NCBI GenBank assembly: GCA_033060915.1
Contig: CM065390.1
Span: forward strand, 14,042,001 to 14,106,000
DNA length: 64,000 nucleotides
Direction: 5' to 3'
Source of the DNA: Euryodendron excelsum
Taxonomy: Eukaryota > Streptophyta > Magnoliopsida > Ericales > Pentaphylacaceae
Each line of letters begins with the position of its first letter. Within the stretch, counting starts at the first letter, position 1. The notes below the pieces were generated by a model, which saw only the letters and a list, made by a program, of their open reading frames with translations, was not told the DNA's origin and did not search any database. This document shows positions 50,801 through 61,501 of the stretch, piece after piece. The position numbers were made by a program, and so were the translations under genes.

Positions 50801-51989
50801 TTGCAAAAAAGTTGCATTTGGACAATTTGACTGAATTAGAATTGGTCAAATTTCGGATAAAAAATGGGCAGAAAATTCAGAATATTTAGAAATTTTTGAG
50901 TTCGGAATTCGGGAAAAAATATTTTAATATTTTTATTAATTCAGTTGAGAATAATTTTTGGAAAAATTGGCTGAAATTTAGAAAATTTCGGTCAAAACTA
51001 ATAAATACCTAAAGACTAGGATTTTTTTAATCCGGCCATGAAGTCAGAAATTCTGATTTGGACAACTTCACCGAATTGAATGAAAATTCACGTTTTTAAA
51101 ACCATGGCCCTGTCACCATAAGCACATTTTCTACTTCTTAATTAAGTTCTTCCCCCAAGAGACGTTCAAACTGATGGAAATTCTGCGTAAACTTAATTTA
51201 CCGAAATATTGTAAAAACTGATATGCTGTCAGAAGTGATAAGCGGATCTGAATAAGAAAAGCATTTGCAACACAAAGAAAGCATTACAATGAGCAAAGAA
51301 CTATCGAATTCACTGTCAGTCCATCCACTCGTGTTTAGTCACCCCATCAGTTTACAATTCAAGCTCTTGTATCAATTTACCTCAATCGTCGCCTCTCCAA
51401 TAATCGAACGGTCCTCGCTCTTTGCCACCATTAAAGAATAGCTCTCGTCCGCACCAAGTTGAAGCTGTTAACAACCAAAACAAACTCAAAACCACTAAAA
51501 AGTAACTTCAAATACTCACTAGAATCATCCAATTTCGAAAGGAATCGAAGCTCACCACTAAGTCAACAACTAAACTCACTCAATTTCGAATAAATACTAA
51601 CTCACCTCTTCCTTATCAGAATGGACAATAATCCGAAGCTTGCTGAGATCGTACGCCGACTTGCCCCTCAGTTTCAACTTCGAAAACCACGAGCTCTGCT
51701 TGAATATGATCGCTCTGTACCTCTCAAACGCGTCCTTAACAATGGCGGAGCTGCCGGCGTGGCCGCCGACGGCGAGCGAGAGATCGGGATCGACAAGGAG
51801 GGTGTCGCTGCCGAAAGTGAACTCTGAGGGCAGAGGCCATAGGTTCACGAGAGAGTCGTTGATTTCTGAGGTCGAATTGAGCCCTAAAGTTCGAGCATCA
51901 ACTAGGGCAGATATAGATATAAAAGCTATGTATATACAGATTAGAGTGAGAAGTGGCTTAGGGTTTGGTTTTGTGAAATTGGTGGCCAT
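35794..51989 (-). CDS. HEXO1: Beta-N-acetylhexosaminidase, GH20 (HEXO1-like)
   Basis: Glycoside hydrolase family 20 enzyme that removes terminal N-acetylglucosamine from N-glycans; plant HEXO1 is vacuolar. Fifteen coding exons join in phase to 554 residues: 51606-51989, 51381-51464, 48657-48692, 46993-47104, 46809-46879, 46536-46666, 44215-44231, 43872-43920, 42838-42938, 41618-41677, 40358-40391, 39997-40095, 39488-39547, 39142-39392, 35794-35969. An N-terminal signal peptide (LLTLICIYIAFISISALVDA) precedes the GH20b domain (WPLPSEFTFG). The (beta/alpha)8 domain has LHWHIIDEESFPLE, VMPEVDVPGHAESW and the catalytic pair D344-E345 in HLGGDEV. The C-terminus ends NKYARSPPSGPGSCYEQ. Exon 7 is only 17 nt. 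Start chosen at 51989; an in-frame ATG 21 codons upstream (52052) is open but would bury the signal peptide. Assigned to HEXO1 rather than HEXO3 by overall resemblance and gene order. Confidence 0.94.
36263..36325. repeat. Dispersed plant repeat fragment, second copy
   Basis: CTCAACAAGCTTTTACCGTA then ACTTAGGGTCAGCTAGAAGG resembles the fragment at 4868-4945. It abuts the LINE 3' end at 36336. Confidence 0.5.
36336..36970 (-). mobile_element. LINE 3' remnant in HEXO1 intron 14
   Basis: Read on the minus strand the sequence ends in TTATCTTACTTATCAAAAGG, the LINE 3' end also seen at 10353-10372. Upstream it keeps conceptual pieces of the C-terminal zinc-binding region (KVSLFIW, RKTEESMSHLLSYC). 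Several frame breaks; 5' end lost. It is inserted in the same orientation as the gene. Confidence 0.65.
36971..38720. other. HEXO1 intron 14, unclassified
   Basis: Intronic sequence between the LINE remnant and the MITE at 38730. The open frames here have no recognisable motifs. Probably old transposon debris, but I cannot assign it. Confidence 0.4.
38730..39032. mobile_element. PIF/Harbinger (Tourist-like) MITE in HEXO1 intron 14
   Basis: Termini GGCTCCGTTTGG and, read outward from the right, GGCCCCGTTTGG (11 of 12 match), flanked by TAA at 38727-38729 and 39033-39035. About 303 bp, non-coding, with repeated AAAGCACTT words and an internal T run (38831-38850). TIR sequence and TWA duplication are typical of PIF/Harbinger. 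Confidence 0.75.
39669..39780. repeat. Tandem duplication, 56-bp unit (HEXO1 intron 13)
   Basis: ATCATCCCTCCTTTGATTAA (39669) and ATCATCCCTCTTTTGATTAA (39725) each run to AGTGAAGAGTTTCTGAT; two adjacent copies about 90% identical. Confidence 0.85.
43577..43806. repeat. Direct duplication, 140-bp period (HEXO1 intron 8)
   Basis: TTGAACCCGCTTTACAAA starts at 43577 and 43717; both copies continue through AATTCCTTTCCAAACATTCA to TTCCTGGAAGGAAATTAG. Over 90% identical, so recent. It ends about 65 bp from exon 8. Confidence 0.9.
44445..44798. mobile_element. MULE-like MITE, copy B (HEXO1 intron 6)
   Basis: Termini TATGTTACATGGACTCGAG and GAGTCCATGTAACATAG are near-perfect inverted repeats. Flanks are CCTGTCGGT (44436-44444) and CCTGTGCGT (44799-44807), a 9-bp duplication with two differences. 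Homologous along its length, inverted, to the element at 5099-5464. It lies about 215 bp from the 17-nt exon 7. Confidence 0.75.
45748..45778 (-). mobile_element. 31-bp retroelement insertion with 16-bp target duplication
   Basis: GCATCAGATCACAATT occurs exactly at 45732-45747 and 45779-45794. Between them is only a run of 16 T followed by GCTGAGCAAAAAGGG. Read on the minus strand this is a few bases of retroelement 3' end plus a poly(A) tail, the expected footprint of target-primed reverse transcription with extreme 5' truncation. Confidence 0.85.
47826..47886. repeat. Compound (GA)n(GAA)n microsatellite
   Basis: An uninterrupted GA run of about 15 units passes into about 10-11 GAA units, in HEXO1 intron 3. 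Confidence 0.95.
49787..50128. mobile_element. hAT-type MITE in HEXO1 intron 2
   Basis: Exact 8-bp duplication GTTCACAG at 49779-49786 and 50129-50136. Termini CAAGGATCAAAATTTCG and, read outward from the right, CAAGGAACAAAATTTTC. The interior carries repeated GGAAACG/GTTTCG words (50087-50103). 342 bp, non-coding. Confidence 0.8.
50339..50460 (-). mobile_element. Possible LINE 3'-end fragment
   Basis: TTTTTTTATAAGTAAAAATT at about 50339 resembles the inverted LINE 3' ends near 36340 and 21684. No coding sequence survives. It is only about 200 bp from the hAT MITE. Confidence 0.35.
50765..51107. mobile_element. Putative MITE with CCRYGGTTTTAAA termini
   Basis: Left CCGCGGTTTTAAACTTC and, read outward from the right, CCATGGTTTTAAAAACG. 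Interior has repeated GGACAA, GAATT and AAATTTCGG words, non-coding. No clear target duplication. Confidence 0.45.
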
Positions 51990-54431
51990 TTTGCGGTGAT
52001 GTGATGAACTGAGAATGATGAGTGAAATCGGCGGCCATTGTATTTGTATCATTGTATGTATAATGTAGAGTGTTTGGTGGAGAACAGGGTCAGAGGTTGA
52101 CGTAGAGACTGTGATCTTCTAGCGACAAGTCACGAGTGTAATATGAACACAATTCCGATTCTGCTATTGGCAGGGTTGGTTTTGCTTTTCCCAGAGCAAA
52201 TCACAACCCGTTGAAAGGACAACGTAGGTTTTTCTTGATTTGGAAAAAGCTAAATATGTGCTTGCGAATCTGCGATACGGGGCGTCTACACGGCGGCTAA
52301 TGGAGCTCGATGTATGTAATTTTTCAGGTTCGGTTCCCCTCCATACTCCAATCGTCCTAACTCCTCCAGAGTTTAACTTTTCACTTGCCACGTGTCCATA
52401 TAATGATCCAAAGGCTCACAAGAGTCCAAATTATTTAGAGTTCTAAAGTTAAAATATTTTCAAAATTTCTATTTTTCGTTTCATCTGTTTTCATTATCTC
52501 CAAAGAACTGCCTTCTGTCCCTTCTCCATCGTTTCCGGCAAGCTTCTATAGGCAAGTAAGATGCTGAAAATTGTTGAAGGCTACAAATGAGTTAGAATAT
52601 TAAATGAAAAATACTTTCTAAATTTCTTCTCCTTCTTTTTTCTTTTTTTTTCTCCTTGTTTCATCCTCTTTTCATTCTCTCCAACAAACTACTTTATTCA
52701 TAATTTTCGGCATATGATTACTGGAGATTGTGGAAGTCCTTAAAAATGACAAAAGTTAATTTTTTGAGCAATCTGTGCAGGAGTTAGGCATTGGCAGTCG
52801 GTTTCAGAATTGAGTCTCTCTCAAATCTGTAGAGAAATTTGTGTGCTAAATTCATATATAACATTACCCGTTCAAGACTTTGCATTTCGCAAGCGGAGAG
52901 TCGCTGATTAGTGCATCCATGGCTCAAAAGCATTCAAGTCATCCAAATATCCAATGAAATGATAGCAAAAACATACCTGTACCAAAGCTGACCCAATTTC
53001 TTAAATGCAAGGAAATCAAACCTAGCAAAACTACTAACTCAGATCCCAACACTTACATAAGTTATCCCCACCTTCTGAAAAAGAAAACAAAAATAAAAAT
53101 CAAGGGTAATTGTCATCGGTAAGCCTTTGTACTGAAATGATGAACGACCAAGTTGTTTTAGGGATAAAAAAAGGATTGAAACCCTATAACAGCAGATTAA
53201 GAGGTGAAGAAAGGAGTTTTCCTAAAATTATACGTCTTTCCTTTAATCACGTGGATGCACCTAGGCTGTTGGATCCATTTCAAGATATATGTCATTTTTG
53301 GGGCTTGAGTCTGGAGGAGTACGGTGGATAGGGTCCGGAGGTGAGTCGATTCCTAATTATTGTAGTACTTTTTTAACAGTTTGAGTTTTACAAAACGTTG
53401 ATGCCAAAAGGCCAGCAACCATTGCGAGTATAAAGTAAACGACGGCGTTTGTTGTGCGAAAATACAGCCAGTTTGAAACATGAGGAGGGAAGGAAAAAAA
53501 AGAAAAGTAATTTTCTCTTTCTCGTTTTGTTTTGCAAAAATAGTGAAGAGCAAATGGAAGTAAAGAAGAGAGAGATAGCGTCTTTTTTTTCTCCCTCATA
53601 TTTCCAACCTTCTTCCCCCACCTTCTTTTTCCTCCCTTTTTCTTCTAGGAAGAATCAAACAAAGGGAAAAAAAATTTCAATTATTTTTCCTCCCCTCCCC
53701 TTCCCCAGCCTGTTAGCTTTCGCTCCAGGTTTGGATACATGCAAAAGTAAAGGGATGTGTATGTATCTAGAAAAAATAATAAAATAAAAAGGAATTTGTG
53801 TGTTGAGTGAGATAATTCTTTGATTAGACAATAATTAACGTGAAATGTGAGTGACATCTTATTACCAACTATTTTTAGCTGGATTGAACTTTGTGTGTGA
53901 GCGTGCTAGAACTTTTATTTCATATTGATCAACTGAATAGTTAATTTTCAATTCGTGCACAACTTTCAAACGATTGTAATTTTGTGGCTTGGATACCGTA
54001 TTTTAGCACTTCCTTGGATGAGAACTTGCAGCAAACAAGATATATGTTCATAACTGCAACTATTTGCTCCATTTTTCTTGATTCAAAAAAATTGAGTTCC
54101 AATGTTTGTGAATCTAATGGGGCTTGGTTTGGGATCCATGCCATGTTATCCAAGACTTGTTCAATGGAGTATTTTCGAGTCTTCAATAGTATTTATGTCC
54201 ATGAAGTCTTTGATAGAAAATGTCCTCATCGACCAACAAGGGTTGAAAAAGGCGAGTTAGCAAAGCTAGACAAGGTTGGAATGGGCATACGAACATTTAA
54301 TGTTGCTACTGATGCAAACTACCAGGCCCACGCTTGTACAAACCCATCACCTTCAATAATGCTACTTCTCTAATCACTCTTGATAAGTTGACATTTGCTA
54401 ATAGACGGCGAGAGAAATGAGGTGCATACAT
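51990..54431. other. HEXO1 upstream region and intergenic sequence
   Basis: HEXO1 leader and promoter adjoin 51990. The stretch 52480-52760 contains two diverged copies of a GTTTCATC..TTTTCATT..TCTCCAA block. A purine/pyrimidine-rich element related to the MITE at 16871 lies at about 53467-53720 and shares GTTTTGCAAA and AAGAAGAGAGAGAT words. The longest open frame (53984-54373) has no motif I recognise. Confidence 0.45.
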
Positions 54432-54440
54432 TAAATAATT

Positions 54441-54595
54441 CAATAATGTTAGGACCACTCCTTCAACTATTCTGGCTGAGTTGGCACATGCTGATATCTT
54501 TCTGTCTATCAGCACGTGCCAACTCAAATGAAAAATGAGAAATAGCATTACTCAAATGAGAAGAATAGTCAGTAGGAGTGTACGTAGCATTACTC
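54441..54595. mobile_element. 155-bp MULE-type MITE with central hairpin
   Basis: Exact 9-bp duplication TAAATAATT at 54432-54440 and 54596-54604. Ends are CAATAATGTTAGGACCACTC and, read outward from the right, GAGTAATGCTACGTACACTC. The centre is a near-perfect 18-bp stem, GAGTTGGCACATGCTGAT (54478-54495) against ATCAGCACGTGCCAACTC (54508-54525). Non-coding. Confidence 0.75.
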
Positions 54596-55794
54596 TAAAT
54601 AATTATTTCTCACAAAAATGAGAAATGATACTTGACGTTAAAAAAAAATGCTAATAACAAGTACTTCACTTTCACTCTCACTCATTTTTTTTTAATTAAA
54701 TTTTGGTGATAACAAAATCCTCGAATAATAGCCCTTCCTCTCACAACTTGTCACGTGAAGAGGCGGATGGTTAAGCCTATATATATTCCTCGTAGCTTAG
54801 CTTCTTAGACTGTGCTCTCCTCCAGCTTCCTATAGAAACCTTGCATCCAGGCAAGGGTGAACTCGAGAATTTTTTTGAGGGGGAGTCAAGGTAAAAAATT
54901 TTAAAACTTTGAGAAGTCAAGAAAATTTTTTTTTTGAGTTTTCGGGTACTAAGACTCAGAATTTTATCATAAAAACTATAAAAATTGTGGGATATAAATA
55001 GAATTTTCAAAACTTAAGGAGAGCCAAAGTATTAATTTTTACCATAAATATACAAAAATTATGAAGCGTAAGTACAATTTTAAAAATCCAAGGGTCCGGG
55101 CTTCCTTGATCTTTACATTGGTCCGCCAGTACATCCCAGCCCAATCTCGATGGATTAGGGGTTGCCTTTGCATTTCTCGTTAGTGTTAAGTTTTGGTCTA
55201 CTTGAAATAGGAAAACACCATTTTACCTCTTTGGAGATTCTGTGATTCGTGGATAATGAGTTTTGGTAAACCTCCAAGGTCTCCGTGGCAAAAAAAGTAA
55301 ATGGTCTCTTCATTTTCAAAAAGTTAGCAAACACAAGAGTCAAGTCCCACGCAAAACACACAATGGAACATCAAAGATACAATGCAAGGAGCGATAAATA
55401 GCAAAAAAATAGACATTTTATTGAGCAAAATATTGCGTGAGCAATGCTAATTTGAAAGGCAAAAGGGTTTAAGAGATGAAAGTTGAAACCTATTGGAGCC
55501 TTTATCTAGACGAGCTGTGTAAAAGTTTTAAGAAAAGATGAGACATTATGTAGCTGAAGTTTAGTTGAAAGAGTTCTACATGTTGGCCGTAGAGACGTGG
55601 GCTTGAATCCAGCAGCCGCAAGGCCCACAACACATATGAGTGTTTATTACTGTTTATCAGGTGAGAAATGGAGTAGTGGTGCTTGTGGACAAGCTGCACA
55701 CAAGTTTGAGAGAGTGATCAGTCGAAGGCTTGCAGTAACAAAAAAACTTTTTTATTCATATGCTGCTTAAAAAAAAGCACACTATATACATTTA

Positions 55795-55986
55795 AGGCAC
55801 GTTTAGTATAATTTTTTTTTTATTTTACTTTTTTGACTTATAAGCCAAAAAGTTAGATTTTTAAAAAAAAATTTGCTTTTAACAAGATAAGATAAGGAGA
55901 TAAGTAAAAAAAAAAGAAGCAAAAAAGCTTCAAATCTTAAGCAAAAAAGTGAAAATAAACTTGAAAAAAACCCAAATAAACAGGCC
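55795..55986. mobile_element. Small Tourist-like MITE (tentative)
   Basis: Left end GGCACGTTTAGTATAA; right end read outward GGCCTGTTTATTTGGG. TTAA/TTTAA flanks would fit a TWA duplication. Interior is A/T-rich with repeated AAAAAAG and GCAAAAAAG words. Confidence 0.5.
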
Positions 55987-56939
55987 TTTAATACTATGCC
56001 ATTAGTCTTCCTGCCACTACGGTGATGGTGGCTTATGGGTCTATGCATTTGAACCTTTCCTCCATGATCTCTGCAAGAAAGTGCAATTCACATGGTCTAA
56101 AATAGTGGTACCATGCGAATATTATGATTTGATATAACAAATTAATAATTTAGAGCCACATAATAATATAAATCTTAACCATTAGAAGTGTTGAGTTTAA
56201 CATTTAAATTTTATCGCTTCAATGAATATCAGATCTTGATGATTATGATATAATATACTCGTATAATTATGTATTATTGACTCGTTATATCACATTAATA
56301 TAATGCCATGTTACAACAGTTGTAACGAATATTTCCGGATGTTTATGATGATTTGGGGTTCTTGCTTTACCAATCTATTTCATGGCAAGCTTACCTAGGT
56401 ATATCAATCAAGCATGTGAGATCTCTTCAACACTTTTTCCGGCTCATTATGGATGAGTAGTTGCGAGCGCAGGTTTTATCCCATAATAAGATTGTTCGGT
56501 TGCAGATTTTAGTGCCGCGCGTTCATGAAAACGATGTTTGGTGGTTATCGACAAGGATGTCACCAGCCACAAAAGGTCCTTCTCACTGCACAGTGTCGCT
56601 TTAATTATTTGAGTCTTATTTGTAGGCCAGGGTAAGATTTTTTTTTCTTGTATCATTTGATTTCAAAGATTTTTTTAAACGGCGCATGGAGCTCATGATA
56701 AAGTTCTCACCTAACCACTATTGATTTCTTTAATCCTAGTGATGGTTTAGTATAATATCTGTGTTGTATAAAGTTTTTCATATAATTGGTAGTCACAATA
56801 AAGTGAAATGAAACATAGTAATATTATTGTCATGTAATCATCATAAGGTGAAATTAGCAACAATAAATAACGTGTATAAAATAACATAATATGATAGATT
56901 CAACAAGTCTCATATAATGAAATAATAAAATATGCGATG

Positions 56940-58200
56940 CAGGGGAGATCAAGTCGAGTGTTTTCCACTCTTAGCTTAATACAGATTCGTCCCCCACACA
57001 GGTGCTCATGGGACGAACGGACGTCTATCTCCAGGATAAAATTATCACAATCTTGAATAAATAGCACTACAATAATTAAGATTCAGCGAATCGACCTTTT
57101 GATTTTACTCTCTCAATGTATGGAATGTATGCATCATGTATGATATAAAACAAAGAGAAATTTTTGTCTAATTCTACACAGAATTATGACATTTAATTCC
57201 ATACAGAAACCTACGACGTTTCTGATAAAATCAACATGATATGAAAATGAATATACTGCATTTTCTACATAGAAAATCAGTAGTAATTCTGTAGAATTTC
57301 AACCTTGAAATTGACTATAGAAACACAGAAGAAAGTGATATAATTTCCACAGAAATTAATCACACCGAATATAAAATTAACCGAATAAAACCTGGACAGA
57401 AATTCGTGTACGGAATTTCTAAGACAATTGCAGGAATTCTGGACTGAATGAAGCGTCAGAATCTGTCTGGAACAGTCGCCGGAATTCTGGACAGTACTTC
57501 GCCGGAGATTTACCGTTGAATGTCGCCGGAATCTGGGCACGTCGTCAGAAGTCGAGAGAGAGAGAGAGAGACGGAAAAATTCTATATCAGATGCTAGGGT
57601 TCTGTTTTGTTTCGGAGGGGGATTCTTTCTATATATAGAAAGAATCGCACCCCTTCGAAACGGTGCCAGCCAAACGCGCCCTTAGGAAGGGACGCAACCG
57701 TTGGAATTCAAATTTTGAACCGGTTCAGTTCAACCCGGTTCACTCTGGTATGGTTTAACCCGCGTCCAAAAATATTAAACCGGCACAAGCCATTTTAATA
57801 TTAATTTAATCGCACCAGCACCGGACCGAGCCGGCCGGATGGCGGCGCGCGCGTGTGTGGTTTATTGGGTCAACCCATGGGTTCCATAGATCCTCCCCCT
57901 TCCACAAAAGTGGGGTGCTCCTTGGGGCCCAAACCCATCTTTAAACTTAGCCTTTATATACCCAATACTTTTCCCATAGAAAATTAATGTGGGACAAGCC
58001 TTTATTTCCACCCATAAACCGTACTCATGGTACCTACTTTGGACACCATTATCTCATTCAAACCTCCATAGATTTGAGCAAGTAAATGCTTGTTCTTCAT
58101 CTCCTCATAGAGGAGAACACAAAGCATCTTAGACCCACTCAAAAGGACATGTGGGTCCCACCTTAACAATGACTCAAAGTTTGGTGTTTACACCAAATAT
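56940..58200. other. Unclassified block, possible LTR-like repeat
   Basis: A non-coding block of more mixed composition than its AT-rich surroundings. It contains repeated GGAATTCTGGAC phrases (57431, 57481), a GA microsatellite (57554-57571), a perfect 24-bp palindrome (57622-57645), a GC-rich segment (57820-57860) and AATTAATGTGGGACAAGCC (57981-57999), a phrase I associate with plant LTR or other repeats. I cannot define its ends. Confidence 0.3.
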
Positions 58201-58525
58201 TCCAAGAATATGTACATGCTCATATCTAAATGCATATAATTATAGCGAAATAGATAATTTGAAATGAAGAATCTATAAAGGATTTAGATTTTTTTTTTAA
58301 TCATACGACCAAGGATTCAAATCTAGCTTTCTATCCATTTAGTATGATTTTGTGTTGCTATTTATATTTTGAGAAAATTATAATCAAAGAACAAAGGAGA
58401 ATATTTGTTTCGGATGTCTGGACTAACTTATGTACACCTCGACTAATTTTGAAATTTGTGTAGTCCCTCGTCTCACACAAACTAGATAACTATAGACTTA
58501 TTCTTACTTAGTAATTTTATTCTAT

Positions 58526-58548
58526 TATATATATATATATATATATAT
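58526..58548. repeat. (TA)n microsatellite
   Basis: Uninterrupted alternating TA run followed by TTTATTTATTTAT. Confidence 0.95.
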
Positions 58549-58549
58549 T

Positions 58550-59919
58550 TATTTATTTATCCTCTTAAGAAGCTAGGCAACTTGCTCAAGTGGAATAGTT
58601 TACCCTTCTTTTTTTTTTCTTCTTGTTTTTTGCTATTGAAAAATATCAACTAGCTCTTTGGGGTAATAATAAAAAAAAAACAAAAGGATAATGAGAATAG
58701 ACAAAGCAAAGGAGGTTATATCAAATAAAAAGAGAGAAAATGGGAAAAAAGATACAGAGGGAGAACGGATAAATTGAGGCTTGGATGTAGCTTACCAACT
58801 TCTCTTCGGCTTCCAGCTCATCCGTAAAAGCATTTAAAAAAGTAGCTGTCCTAATATTTGATTCTCTCACCTACATGAGAAATTATTTGATTCTCTCCTA
58901 CCATTTACAATTCACTTTTAAATCTTTAAATTTAAAAGTTGATTACAAATTTTACCCTTCAACTCATTTTTATTTCTTAAAAAATTTAAAGAAATAAAGG
59001 TGACCTTCATATGAGGCCTTCAAATTTGAAGGTTCTCCAAAATATTTGAAGGTCCCTTCATTTTATTATTCATGTAGGGTCAAAACACTAATTATGTGAG
59101 ACTCTTATATTAATCATTATTTTTTTTTGTAAATTTAAGAATTAATCAATCTATTTCTACCATCGTCCAATAACAATTAAAATTTCAATATCCATTGAAA
59201 ATAGAAAATAATTTTGACTAGAATAATAACAAAAAGATTACATAAAAATAACCTTTCTTGATCATTCACTAATGCTTGGAGAAGCGTCACATGAAACAAA
59301 TATATATCTTTCCCATAAATGCTCAATCAATATAATTTTAATTTTTCATGTCTCATTTTATGTGTTTTAATTAGTTCTTTATTATATTTTAATTTTTGTT
59401 ACATGTATTTCATTAGTTTGCAATGAGGTTTTTTTTATTTATTTTTTAATGTAATTTACTTTGTAATTTCATGGGTAGATTATTTAATTTAAATAATTTA
59501 AATAATATAATTTTAATTAAATATTTGGTAAATAATTACAATTTAAATTAAAATATGATAATAAATAATTACATATTTAATAAAATAGGAGCGCAATATA
59601 TAATTTTAGACTTTTTTTTTATATAAAAGAATAGTGATTTGAAGAATCAATAGTGAAATGAAAGTTGGGTGTATTGGAGTAATAATGTAAAAAAGTAAAA
59701 TCTATGAACTTTAAATTTAAAGAAGATGTCAGAATAAAAATAGATTTGAAACCTTTGAATTGAACGCGGAGCCAACAGTAGGATCCCTCTCCGTCATTCC
59801 ACGCAAAAAATTATTACAGGACCCACTTACTTCACAGGCGAAATGATTCAAAATTCATCTAAAATAGGAGAGGCTCACTGCTTTGTATTGTAAGAAGAGA
59901 AAGAGATATCACTCTAAGT
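58550..59919. other. AT-rich intergenic, nothing recognised
   Basis: No gene or classifiable repeat; composition is strongly AT with many short homopolymer runs. Confidence 0.6.
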
Positions 59920-60243
59920 TAGCGGTGGTCATTGCCTGATGGCCCATTCAAGTTCGTTCATATTTTATAGGATTTGAGATTTATTTTTAGGCTCGATTAA
60001 ATTAATGAATGAATTTGAGAATTATCTTTGAAATCTGACCTAATCTAAAGTATATATAAAATAATATTTTTTTATATTTTTATATATTTATGTATTTGTA
60101 TTATTTAACATTATTTCTGAAACAAAAAACATGCATTAAAAATTTTTGTATGTTAAATAGGTGAGTTTGTAGGGGCTTGGGATTTGATTTTAAGAGTCTA
60201 GGCCTGAACTGGCCTAGCCCGACCCTACTAAAATTCACCTCTA
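59920..60243. mobile_element. hAT-type non-autonomous element
   Basis: Starts TAGCGGTGGTCATTG and ends CACCTCTA, so the termini read TAGCGGTG and TAGAGGTG. Flanks CTCTAAGT (59912-59919) and CTATAAGT (60244-60251) match at 7 of 8 positions, consistent with an 8-bp hAT duplication. Non-coding AT-rich interior. Related copies are at 61502-61820 and 61823-62125. Confidence 0.6.
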
Positions 60244-61501
60244 CTATAAGTGAACAAATCATTTTTCTATTCTACACAAATGCTACTATTGATTATTCAA
60301 CTTTTGAGCATTACATCATTTTTACTTTACTTCTCGCAATGCAACGAGTCATTTACTTACTATCTAAATCTTTAGATGGGCTCAGTAAGCATGTTTAAGG
60401 CTCATGCAGTGAAAAATCTATTCAACGACCGATCACCCGTAAGAGTAACTTGGGGTCCCAGAGAATTATATAATTTTTGCACGGATAAATGTTAGATGAA
60501 TTATACATGATAATTATGTCCGGACCACAAATCACATCCAAGTTCGCTTGACATATCTTCCCAATAAAGCAATATCCCTTTCATTGGCAAAGCCATCCAT
60601 TACCACGTGTCAATACGTGATTACCACATGTAATGGCCGAATTTGTTTGTTTAAATTTATTGGAAACAATACAATTAGTGGTTTAAACATTTTCAATCTC
60701 GCACCGCACTGGCCACCCGCACTTATATAGTATAAAAATATTTAAACATTGTATCAATTAACTTATTAACTTGTATTAATTTGTATCTAGCATATTAGTT
60801 TATACCAGACTATATCGGTTTGTACCGGATTGTACTAGACAATTTGGTTTTTTGTACTCTATTTACAATTTATCATTATATTTTATATTAAATATTTTGT
60901 TTTGATGACTTTTAAAGTTTTTATATGAGTGATTTTTATATTTAGAATACACATATATATATACAAACAATAATGACTAAGACCTTTTGATAGTGATTTG
61001 TTATATCAAAATATTTAAACTTTTTGTAAATCATCAGTTTCAAGTATTTTAAAAAGACTTAAAACACTTTAAAAAGACTTAAAACACATGCTATCTATTA
61101 CATTCTACTTATAATTTGTGTGTATTTTGCTATAATGAGATTTTATTTCATACATCTATAGTATATACACATAAATTTCTACATAAATATATAATATTTA
61201 TAGCGGCAAGTTCGATACGCTGCGATGGTGCAGTTCAGTGCTGATTCTTACTATTCTAATGACAAAAACGGTGCAATAACTGGTACAAAATTGATAATTA
61301 TGGTTTATAATGGACATTCTAACTCAAATTTTTTGAAGATATCTCAGTAGATTCTATACATATCAAAATTGGCTTACAAAATTAATTAGGTAAATTTAAA
61401 AATTTTAACAAACAAAAAAATATTATTACTATTACTAATATTATCATCTTCTTTGAGGTGAATCAAAATATCCTACCTAGAAGGTAGGGAACTATTCCAT
61501 G
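60244..61501. other. AT-rich intergenic with a short tandem repeat
   Basis: No gene. A 20-bp unit AAAAAGACTTAAAACACTTT is repeated about 1.9 times at 61051-61087. Confidence 0.55.

Noticed and set aside
53984..54373. 129-codon frame in the HEXO1-MTP11 intergenic region
   Set aside because: No recognisable motif, and the frame on the opposite strand is about as open; I see no splice partners. Possibly transposon debris.
55585..55640. GGGCTTGAATCCAGCAGCC, resembling a tRNA T-arm
   Set aside because: No matching acceptor stem, D-arm or anticodon arm could be assembled around it.
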